A stretch of DNA of 64,000 bases. Source: Lysinibacillus irui (GTDB lineage Bacteria > Bacillota > Bacilli > Bacillales_A > Planococcaceae). Location: the NCBI RefSeq assembly GCF_028877475.1, contig NZ_CP113527.1:365501-429500 (forward strand), written 5' to 3'. Below, in pieces: positions 44,424 to 51,845 of this stretch. Made by a program: the position numbers and the translations under genes. The notes under the pieces are model-generated. The model worked only from the letters and a program-made list of their open reading frames with translations, was not told where the DNA came from and ran no database searches. Numbering within the stretch: position 1 is the stretch's first letter; the number at the start of each line of letters is the position of its first letter.

Positions 44424-45293
44424 ATGGGGAACCAAACAATTCAGCAAATGATTCAAGAGAAATATCAAGAGTTGTCCAAAAGTCAACAAAAGGTAGCTAC
44501 ATTCATCTTAAAAAATTTACAGACAGTTGGAGTTCACTCCGCTTCATATGTAGGGGAAAAGGCTGGAGTAAGTGAAACGACAGTTATCCGCTTTTGTTAT
44601 GCGTTAGGCTTATCTGGTTATGCACAATTGCAACGTCAAGTGACAATGCATTTATTTAATGAAGGAAATGCAAGTAGTTTGCAAAATTATTTGCAATCTA
44701 AGCAAGCTCTTTTTGAAAATCCACGTTTTTATGTAAAGACTATGGAAAAAGATGCATCTCGCATTTTAAATATGGCTAAAAATATTCATGAGGAAGATTT
44801 TAATCGAGCTTCAGTATTGCTCCATGAGAAGAAAAAAATATATATTGCAGGGAATGGCTCCTCCCATTTAGCTGCACAATGGCTTCATTTTACATTAAAT
44901 CTTTTGAGACCAAATGTTGTACTGTTAAATTTTGAGACAAGTGAGGTCATACGTGCTATCCAAGAGATTGATGAGGATAGTGTAGTAATTATTTTATCGT
45001 TCCACCGTTATTTTAAAGAACCGATCCAATTTGCAGCTGAATTACAAGAAAAAAAATGTGAGATTATTGGCATTACTGATTCTCAAATTGCACCTATTAC
45101 ACAATATGCAACCATTACCTTTGTGAACGAACAACAACAAGAAGTGTCCACAATAGATGCTATGCCAGCACTCATAGCATTTTTAAATACTCTAATAGCT
45201 GGGATGACTGCACAAGATCATGACTATTATGAAAATCAACGCGTAAAATATGATGATTTCCAAAATAGCTTTTTAGCAAACCGATGGAGTTGA
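44424..45293 (+). CDS. MurR/RpiR family transcriptional regulator
   Basis: 289 residues: an N-terminal HTH_6 domain (about 1-78, SKSQQKVATFILKNL and AGVSETTVIRFCYALGLSGY) and a C-terminal SIS sugar-binding domain (about 125-255, IYIAGNGSSHLAAQWLHF). SIS domains usually sense phosphosugars, but here the regulator heads an operon for D-amino-acid conversion. Its stop lies 5 bp before the favoured start of the M20 gene, so it is the first gene of that operon and probably autoregulated. AAAGGATG lies about 10 nt upstream of the ATG. Confidence 0.88.
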   Translation: MGNQTIQQMIQEKYQELSKSQQKVATFILKNLQTVGVHSASYVGEKAGVSETTVIRFCYALGLSGYAQLQRQVTMHLFNEGNASSLQNYLQSKQALFENPRFYVKTMEKDASRILNMAKNIHEEDFNRASVLLHEKKKIYIAGNGSSHLAAQWLHFTLNLLRPNVVLLNFETSEVIRAIQEIDEDSVVIILSFHRYFKEPIQFAAELQEKKCEIIGITDSQIAPITQYATITFVNEQQQEVSTIDAMPALIAFLNTLIAGMTAQDHDYYENQRVKYDDFQNSFLANRWS

Positions 45294-45298
45294 CTACT

Positions 45299-46414
45299 AT
45301 GAATCAAGTATTACAAAAGTTACAGCCACGTCTGGCAGATATTTTTAAACATTTACATGAACATCCGGAAGTGAGTTGGCAAGAACACAATACAACGCAC
45401 TATATAGCAAATTTATTGAGAGAGGCCCAGATGGAGCCGCAGCTTTTTGAAGATATGACAGGACTTTATGTTGATATTGGTAAAGGAACACCTAGAGTAG
45501 GGTTTCGCACTGATATAGATGCACTTTGGCAGGAGGTGAATGGTGTCTTTCAAGCTAACCATTCTTGTGGACACGATGGTCATATGACGATGGCTATTGG
45601 AACTGCATTGCTGTTAAAGGACATGGAGCATTTATTGTCAGGTGCTGTACGCATTCTATTTCAACCTGCTGAGGAAAAGGCACAAGGAGCCCGCGCATTT
45701 GTCGAAAAAGGTATTATAGATGATTTAGATTATTTATTTGGTGTTCATGTTCGACCATTAAAGGAATTACAGGATGGGTCATATGCGCCAGCATTATACC
45801 ACGGAGCAGCAAAGCTTTTTACAGGGACCATTATTGGGGAAGAGGCACATGGCGCACGACCAGAACTTGGCATTAATGCAATTGAGGTTGGAGCAGCGAT
45901 TGTCGAAGGTCTTCAAAAAATTTGGACGGATCCAACTATCTCTGCCTCTGTCAAAATGACACAGTTTAATGCAGGAGGCACCTCCACAAATATTATTCCT
46001 GGTAAAGCTAGCTTTAGCATTGATGCACGAGCCCAAACAAATGATGTGATGCAGGTAATCACAGAGGGGGTGGAGCGTGTAAAAGCGTCTGTTGAAGCGA
46101 TGTATGGTGCCAAGATTTTTTTACAGGTCGATGCTCATATAGTGGCAGCATTGGTGGATGATGAAGCCTTACAACATATGAAGGAAGCTATTATTGATGT
46201 AGTTGGGGAAAAGGCTTGTGCTCCACCAGTTGTTACACCAGGAGGGGAGGATTTTCATTTTTATACCTATGAACGTCCGAAGCTTAAAGCTACAATGCTT
46301 GGATTAGGCTGTGGGGTTACTCCGGGCTTACACCATCCGCAAATGACCTTTAATCAAGATCGGCTTTTAATAGGTGTAAATATTATTACAAGGGCTATTT
46401 TAAGAGCATTATAA
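45299..46414 (+). CDS. M20 hydrolase, probable N-succinyl-L-amino-acid desuccinylase
   Basis: 371-residue M20D metallohydrolase with the motifs VGFRTDIDALW, SCGHDGHMTMA, PAEEKAQGARAF, GVHVRP and GGEDFHFY. The neighbouring genes (GNAT and an NSAR-type racemase) make it the equivalent of the L-specific desuccinylase of the Geobacillus D-to-L amino acid pathway, where it releases the L-amino acid irreversibly. This role is inferred from context. The ATG at 45299 follows GGAG by 9 nt; an ATG at 45284 lies inside rpiR with no ribosome site. Confidence 0.85.
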   Translation: MNQVLQKLQPRLADIFKHLHEHPEVSWQEHNTTHYIANLLREAQMEPQLFEDMTGLYVDIGKGTPRVGFRTDIDALWQEVNGVFQANHSCGHDGHMTMAIGTALLLKDMEHLLSGAVRILFQPAEEKAQGARAFVEKGIIDDLDYLFGVHVRPLKELQDGSYAPALYHGAAKLFTGTIIGEEAHGARPELGINAIEVGAAIVEGLQKIWTDPTISASVKMTQFNAGGTSTNIIPGKASFSIDARAQTNDVMQVITEGVERVKASVEAMYGAKIFLQVDAHIVAALVDDEALQHMKEAIIDVVGEKACAPPVVTPGGEDFHFYTYERPKLKATMLGLGCGVTPGLHHPQMTFNQDRLLIGVNIITRAILRAL

Positions 46415-46437
46415 AGATATAGAAAGAAGAGATAGCT

Positions 46438-47250
46438 ATGATAGAGATAAGAGAAATCAAAACAATAGAACAACTTGAGCAAGTTCAGCAATTAGAGTTT
46501 GATGTGTGGGGCATGCCTGCAATTCCTCTCCATCAAACGCTTACCGCAGTGAAAAATGGGGGCATCGTTGTAGGTGCCTATCAAGAAGATAAATTAGTCG
46601 GTTTTAGTTATGGTTTTGCGGGTTTTCGAGAAGGCAAAAGCTATCTATGCTCTCATATGTTAGGGATTGATGAAAAATACCGATCCCTAGGTATAGGAGA
46701 AAAGTTAAAGTATGAACAGCGAGCTATTGCTATTGATCGTGGCTATGATTTAATGGTATGGACATTTGACCCTCTCGAAACCCGAAATGCTTATCTTAAT
46801 CTATCTAAATTAAAGGGTATTTGTTATACCTATATAGAAAATTGCTACGGTGAAATGAAGGATGGCTTCAATAAAGGGCTGCCCTCTGATCGATTTGAGG
46901 TGAGCTGGCATTTAACTTCAGATTATGTGGTGAATGACATTGCAATAGAAGTAGCAAATGCAATACCAGTGGCAAGCTGTGAACTTACAAAGCAGGGTTT
47001 ATTATGTTTGGAAATGACTGAAAATTTGGAATTTAAGGAAGAGATGTATACGCTACCTGTTCCTCAGGACTTTCAAGCCTTAAAAGCACAAAATCCTAGC
47101 TTAGCATTGGATTGGCGTTTCAAAACAAGAAATATACTAAAGCAGCTATTTTTAGCAGGGTATGCCGCTATTTCACTGCAGCAACAAGAATACTTTAACG
47201 AATATGTTTTCGTGAAAAAAGCAGCTTTAAATTTGGAAGGGGCAAATTAA
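46438..47250 (+). CDS. GNAT acyltransferase, probable succinyl-CoA:D-amino acid N-succinyltransferase
   Basis: 270 residues. The N-terminal GNAT fold has FDVWGMPAIPLHQTL and the CoA-binding loop YRSLGIGEKLKYEQ; the C-terminal 120 residues form an extra domain typical of this GNAT subgroup. In Geobacillus kaustophilus a homologous GNAT next to NSAR succinylates D-amino acids. The same three-gene order here suggests the same job; acyl donor and substrates are inferred. AGAAGAGA precedes the ATG by about 7 nt. The stop is one base before the next start. Confidence 0.8.
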   Translation: MIEIREIKTIEQLEQVQQLEFDVWGMPAIPLHQTLTAVKNGGIVVGAYQEDKLVGFSYGFAGFREGKSYLCSHMLGIDEKYRSLGIGEKLKYEQRAIAIDRGYDLMVWTFDPLETRNAYLNLSKLKGICYTYIENCYGEMKDGFNKGLPSDRFEVSWHLTSDYVVNDIAIEVANAIPVASCELTKQGLLCLEMTENLEFKEEMYTLPVPQDFQALKAQNPSLALDWRFKTRNILKQLFLAGYAAISLQQQEYFNEYVFVKKAALNLEGAN

Positions 47251-47251
47251 A

Positions 47252-48358
47252 ATGAAAATTACAGAAATCACAATACGACAACTGAAGATGAAATTAAAAG
47301 CACCGTTTACAACAAGCTTTGGCACGTTTGATGAGAGGGACTTTTTAGTCCTTGAGGCTAAAGATGAATCAGGCTTAATTGGTTGGGGAGAATCAGTTGC
47401 CTTTCATTCACCTTGGTACAATGAAGAAACACTCCAAACAAACTGGCATATGCTTGAAGACTTCCTCATTCCTCTTATTTTAAATAAAGAGATTCATCAC
47501 CCTGATGAAGTCAGTCAATTATTTGAGCCCATTCGTAAAAACAATATGGCGAAATCGACGATTGAAGGAGCAATTTGGGATATATATGCGCAGCAAACTG
47601 GCCGATCCCTAGCAACAGCACTTGGTGGTAAAAAGGAAAAAATTGAAGTAGGTATTAGTATTGGAATACAAAATTCAATCGAGGAGTTAGTTGCGTTAGT
47701 TGACGGCTATGTTAAGGAAGGCTATAAACGCATGAAAATCAAAATAAAACCAGGCTGGGATGTAGAGGTTATGCGTACATTAAGGGAAACGTTTCCTAAT
47801 GTAGCCTTTATGGCAGATGCCAATTCAGCCTATCGTCTAGAAGATGCTGAAACATTGAAACAACTTGATGCATTTAACTTAACAATGATTGAGCAACCAC
47901 TTGCTTCAGATGATATTATCGATCATGCTTCATTGCAAAAATTAATCGAAACACCAATTTGTTTGGACGAAAGTATCCATTCATTAGAAGATGCACGAAA
48001 GGCTGTAGAATTAGGTAGCACCAAAATTATAAATATAAAAATTGGTCGTGTTGGTGGCCTAACGGAAGCAAAAAAAATACATGATTATTGTGAGGCCCAT
48101 AACATTCCTGTATGGTGCGGCGGCATGTTGGAATCTGGTATTGGTCGTGCGCACAATGTGGCCTTAACAACGTTGTCGAATTTTATATTACCAGGAGATA
48201 CTGCCGGCTCTAATCGATATTGGGAAAAGGATATTATCGAACCAGAAGTAGTTGTAAAAGATGGTTACATTGAAGTACCACAGCAAATAGGAATTGGTTA
48301 TGAAATAAATAGGGAGACGGTTAGTTCCTTCACAGTCGCACAGAAAACATATCAATAA
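47252..48358 (+). CDS. N-succinylamino acid racemase / o-succinylbenzoate synthase family
   Basis: 368-residue enolase-superfamily enzyme. Catalytic residues fit the MLE subgroup exactly: Lys162-x-Lys164 (KIKIKPG), metal ligands Asp189 (MADANSAY), Glu214 (IEQPL) and Asp239 (CLDES), and general base Lys263 (INIKIGRVGG). Sequence alone cannot separate menaquinone MenC from the racemase. No men gene is adjacent, while the desuccinylase and GNAT genes are, so racemisation of N-succinyl amino acids is favoured. AAGGGG lies about 9 nt before the ATG, overlapping the previous gene. Confidence 0.87.
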   Translation: MKITEITIRQLKMKLKAPFTTSFGTFDERDFLVLEAKDESGLIGWGESVAFHSPWYNEETLQTNWHMLEDFLIPLILNKEIHHPDEVSQLFEPIRKNNMAKSTIEGAIWDIYAQQTGRSLATALGGKKEKIEVGISIGIQNSIEELVALVDGYVKEGYKRMKIKIKPGWDVEVMRTLRETFPNVAFMADANSAYRLEDAETLKQLDAFNLTMIEQPLASDDIIDHASLQKLIETPICLDESIHSLEDARKAVELGSTKIINIKIGRVGGLTEAKKIHDYCEAHNIPVWCGGMLESGIGRAHNVALTTLSNFILPGDTAGSNRYWEKDIIEPEVVVKDGYIEVPQQIGIGYEINRETVSSFTVAQKTYQ

Positions 48359-48396
48359 TTAGACTTAAGTTCATATAATAGAATAGTAGGTGTGCT

Positions 48397-49448
48397 ATGA
48401 AAAAAAGTTGGCAGATAGGTGGAGCATTTGTAGGCTTAATTGTTGGTGCAGGGTTTGCATCGGGTCAGGAAATTATGCAGTATTTTACAAGCTTTGGCTT
48501 GTACAGTATTATAGGTGCCATTGTTGCTACACTTGCCTTCGCATTTTTAGGGATGAGTTTAGCACAATTAGGGACAGATCTACAAACAACATCACATAAA
48601 GAGGTTATCTATCATATTGGAGGGCGATATGTAGGCATTATTTTAGATATCGTTATCACGTTTTTCTTATTTGGTGTTGCTGTAGTTATGTTTGCTGGGT
48701 CAGGATCGACATTTCATCAAATGTTTGGCATCAATCCAGTGGTTGGTAGTATTTTTATGGTCGTTGTAACCATACTAACCTTACTATTAAATGTTAACAA
48801 TATTATTAATTTAATAGCATTAGTGACCCCTTATTTAATGGGTATCATTTTTATTATTTTGATATATTCCATTTTTACAATGGATATATCCATCGCAGAG
48901 CAAAATGCTTTAGCGAAAGCACAACCGTCTGCAGCGTCTAATTGGCTAATGGGAGCGTTGCTTTATGTTTCCTATAATATCGCTGCTGGTGCAGCAATGT
49001 TAATTGTGATGGGTGGAACAGTAAAGACCGCAAAGTTGCTGGCAGAGGAGGACTACTTGGCGGTTTAATGCTTGGTGTGTTAATTGTACTAATCAATATA
49101 GCCATGTTTGCTAAAATAAATGTTGTTGATGGAGCAGCAATGCCAACATTAGAATTAGCAAAACAAATACACCCTATAGTAGGTGTCTTAATGTCCATTG
49201 CTTTACTAGGCATGATGTACAATACTGCGGTAGGAATGTTCTATTCATTTACAGTTCGATTTATTGCGCCAGACCATCAATATTTTAAGGTTAGTATTGT
49301 AGTTATTGGATTGATAGGTTTTGCTGCAAGCCTAGTAGGATTTACTACATTAGTTGGTAAAGTCTATTCAACAATGGGCTACTTAGGTTTCGCCTTAATT
49401 GTTGCTGTTATTATTTCATGGCTCCGTAAACTACCGAAAGTTGTATAA
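48397..49448 (+). pseudogene. YkvI-family membrane protein gene, frameshifted
   Basis: Two adjacent frames (48397-49068 and about 49023-49448) together give one about 350-residue polytopic protein of the YkvI family (GLIVGAGFASGQEIMQYF at the start), related to amino-acid/polyamine-type transporters. At GGTAAAGACC near 49021-49026 one A appears to be missing. Restoring it gives KDRKVAGRGGLLGGLMLGVL and joins the two parts. The tract is only three A, so a homopolymer error is less likely but not excluded. Last gene of the D-amino-acid operon; a role in amino acid transport is inferred. Confidence 0.8.
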
Positions 49449-49456
49449 AAAGGAAT

Positions 49457-49489
49457 TTTCCCTTGTGTTAATGCGAGGGAAATTTTTTT
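49457..49489 (+). terminator. Rho-independent terminator
   Basis: TTTCCCT and AGGGAAA around a 12-nt loop, followed by seven T. Confidence 0.8.
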
Positions 49490-49654
49490 GTATTTTGTAA
49501 TGAAAGAAAGATGTACATCATACAATTGATTTGTGTTTGTGAAATCCTTTAATTCTGTTTTAGGTAAAAATTATGCTCGAAATTATAGAAAAAAGCTATT
49601 TGTTGCTAGACACCAATTTTTGAGAATGCTATATTTATATTGTCATAGTATTTT

Positions 49655-49710
49655 TATAATTAGGAAAAAACAGAATGCTTTATGGATTTAAATACTTTTT
49701 CCTGATTATA
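49655..49710. repeat. Inverted repeat upstream of the TetR gene
   Basis: TATAATTAGGAAAAA (49655-49669) and TTTTTCCTGATTATA (49696-49710) pair with one G-U, separated by 26 bp. It ends about 40 bp before the TetR start. It could be a hairpin in the leader or a regulator site. Confidence 0.5.
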
Positions 49711-49748
49711 AGGAGTGATGGAGTATAGAGCTAGATGAAGGATGATAG

Positions 49749-50372
49749 GTGCCTATGGTAAAAAAAACGTTAAAACAAAGAATTGTAGACGCTTCAGTTG
49801 AATTGTTTCAGCAAGATGGTTATCACAATGTAACTGTCGATCGCATTGTAGAATACATTGGGGCATCAAAGGGTGGGTTTTATCATAATTTTAAATCAAA
49901 AGATGAACTGTTATATGAAATTCATGATGTCTTTATTTCGTATGTTATTCAACAATCACAGGATGCATATGACAAATATGATACACCCATCAAACGTCTA
50001 TGTGCCATGCTACAAACGCTGACACAAGTATTCGATATGTATCAAGCACATATTACAATTTTTTATGAGGAGAGTCGCTCACTTTCAGATGAATATAGTG
50101 ACACGATTCATAAAAAGCGAGACCACTATCGTGATATTTTACAAAGAGTGATAGCCGAGGGTCAAGAAACAAAAGATTTTCGTACAGAATTACCTTGTAC
50201 AATTGTCACAATGGCAATTGTTGGGATGATTAACTGGACATATAAATGGTTTAAGCAATCAGGGCCATTAACAATGGAGCAAATTACTGAAGTTTTTACT
50301 GATATGGTATTACGTGCGATTGTAACGGAACAAGCAATGGAAGAAGCGAAGCAATTTATGATAAAGGGGTAG
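49749..50372 (+). CDS. TetR family regulator of the leucine/acyl-CoA operon
   Basis: 207 residues: N-terminal HTH (RIVDASVELFQQDGYHNVTV, IVEYIGASKGGFYHNFKSKDELLYEI) and a helical ligand domain. Acyl-CoA-sensing TetR repressors often sit beside fatty-acid or branched-chain degradation genes. Here it precedes yngJ by 110 bp, and a perfect 14-bp palindrome lies between. The ligand is unknown; isovaleryl- or another acyl-CoA is an inference. The GTG at 49749 has AAGGA at 6 nt; an ATG two codons later is the alternative. Confidence 0.87.
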   Translation: MPMVKKTLKQRIVDASVELFQQDGYHNVTVDRIVEYIGASKGGFYHNFKSKDELLYEIHDVFISYVIQQSQDAYDKYDTPIKRLCAMLQTLTQVFDMYQAHITIFYEESRSLSDEYSDTIHKKRDHYRDILQRVIAEGQETKDFRTELPCTIVTMAIVGMINWTYKWFKQSGPLTMEQITEVFTDMVLRAIVTEQAMEEAKQFMIKG

Positions 50373-50410
50373 CCAGTAGGAAACGCTGGTTTTATTATTT
50401 GTTTTTACAG

Positions 50411-50424
50411 ACCGACTAGTCGGT
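50411..50424. promoter_or_regulatory. Palindromic TetR operator candidate
   Basis: ACCGACTAGTCGGT is perfect over 14 bp and GC-rich against AT-rich surroundings, of the form bound by many TetR-family repressors. A possible promoter TTGCTT (50427-50432), 16 bp, TACTAT (50449-50454) lies directly downstream. Confidence 0.75.
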
Positions 50425-50482
50425 ATTTGCTTGTCATTAAGCTACATCTACTATGACAAATTGAACATTAGGGGGATTAGGG

Positions 50483-51625
50483 ATGAATTTTGAATTAACA
50501 AAAGAGCAAGCAATGATTCGAGACATGGTGCGTGATTTTGCTGAGAAAGAGATTAAACCGTATGCTCGTGAGGTTGATGAGACATCAACAATGAGAATAG
50601 AGAGCTTTAAGAAGATGGCGGAACTAGGTTTATTGGGTATCCCATTTCCTGAAGAATATGGTGGTTCAGGTGGGGATACGGTGTCCTATGCTTTAGCTGT
50701 AGAGGAGATTGGTCGTGCATGTGGGGGAACAGGTTTAAGCTACGCTGCTGCTGTTAGCCTAGGCGCTTCGCCAATTTACAACTTCGGTACAGAGGAGCAA
50801 AAGCAAGAATGGTTAGTGCCTTTAGCAAAGGGTGAGACATTAGGAGCATTCGGTTTAACAGAACCCAATGCAGGTTCAGATGCTGGTGGCACGCGCACCA
50901 CAGCTGTTATTGATGGTGATGACTACATTATTAACGGAGAAAAATGTTGGATTACCAATGCAGGATACGCTCGACAAATTATTGTAACTGCGGTAACTGG
51001 TAAACGTGAAGATGGAAAAAAAATTATTTCTTCTATTATTGTGCCAACAAATACACCTGGTGTAACGATTAACTGTAATTATGACAAAATGGGTGTTCGT
51101 GGCTCCAATACTTGTGAGATTGTGTTGCAAAACGTTCGTGTGCCAAGAGCAAATCTTTTAGGGGACGAAAAGCGAGGCTTTAGCCAGTTTTTAAATACAC
51201 TTGATGGTGGACGTATTTCGATTGCTGCTCTTTCTGTTGGGATTGCACAGGCTGCTTATGAGAAGGCACTAAAGTTCGCAAAGGAACGTGAACAATTTGG
51301 TGCGCCTATTTCGAAGCTACAAGCGATCCAATTTAAATTAGCTGATATGGCGATGGAAATAGAGCTTGCTCGTACATTAGTACATAAGGCGGCATGGCTG
51401 AAAGATCAAAAGAAACCATTCGGCAAAGAGGCTGCAATGGCTAAACTATTTGCTTCTGAAATGGGCTTCCGTACATGTAATCAGGCAATTCAAATTCATG
51501 GTGGTTCAGGGTATATGAAAGAATACGATGTAGAGCGTCATTTACGTGACATCAAGTTAATGGAAATAGGTGAAGGTACATCTGAAATTCAACGACTCGT
51601 CATTTCTCGTCTAATTGGCTGTTAA
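50483..51625 (+). CDS. yngJ: Acyl-CoA dehydrogenase, probable isovaleryl-CoA step
   Basis: 380-residue FAD enzyme, the same length as B. subtilis YngJ. Motifs: FGLTEPNAGSDAGGT (FAD), KCWITNAG, and the C-terminal IGEGTSEIQR, which places Glu at the SCAD/MCAD-type catalytic position rather than the isovaleryl-type site. It introduces the first double bond in acyl-CoA oxidation; the operon order points to isovaleryl-CoA from leucine, but the motif alone leaves short-chain substrates open. AGGGGGATTAGGG precedes the ATG. First gene of the operon, behind the palindrome. Confidence 0.88.
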   Translation: MNFELTKEQAMIRDMVRDFAEKEIKPYAREVDETSTMRIESFKKMAELGLLGIPFPEEYGGSGGDTVSYALAVEEIGRACGGTGLSYAAAVSLGASPIYNFGTEEQKQEWLVPLAKGETLGAFGLTEPNAGSDAGGTRTTAVIDGDDYIINGEKCWITNAGYARQIIVTAVTGKREDGKKIISSIIVPTNTPGVTINCNYDKMGVRGSNTCEIVLQNVRVPRANLLGDEKRGFSQFLNTLDGGRISIAALSVGIAQAAYEKALKFAKEREQFGAPISKLQAIQFKLADMAMEIELARTLVHKAAWLKDQKKPFGKEAAMAKLFASEMGFRTCNQAIQIHGGSGYMKEYDVERHLRDIKLMEIGEGTSEIQRLVISRLIGC

Positions 51626-51633
51626 TTCTATTT

Positions 51634-51754
51634 AATTATGCTTCGGCATAATTTGTCCCGAATCGGCTTTGTGCTTGCACAAAGCACTCCTTTCCGATTC
51701 CACGGCATTCGCCGAAGGCTTTCACTTCTTTTAGTGGATGTTTGGACATCCACT
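51634..51754 (+). other. Structured intergenic element inside the leucine operon
   Basis: The 220-bp gap between yngJ and yngI holds consecutive perfect hairpins: AATTATGC-TTCG-GCATAATT (51634-51653); GCTTTGTGC/GCACAAAGC (51666-51674, 51677-51685) nested in GAATCGG/CCGATTC (51660-51700); and AGTGGATGT-TTGG-ACATCCACT (51733-51754), extended by CTTTCA/TGAAAG. None has a terminator-type T-run. It may be an RNA-processing or stability signal, a regulatory RNA, or a repeat element. Confidence 0.65.
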
Positions 51755-51845
51755 GAAAGTAGCTTGAATCCGCATTTATCTCATCACCAATAGAGGTGGG
51801 AGATCTCTGCTGAAAGAAGTAAGCATAAATATAAGGGGGATCTTA

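Noticed and set aside
44424..48358. Menaquinone biosynthesis operon (menC)
   Set aside because: The racemase-family gene alone could be menC, but no other men gene is present and the flanking GNAT and M20 genes point to the N-succinylamino acid pathway.
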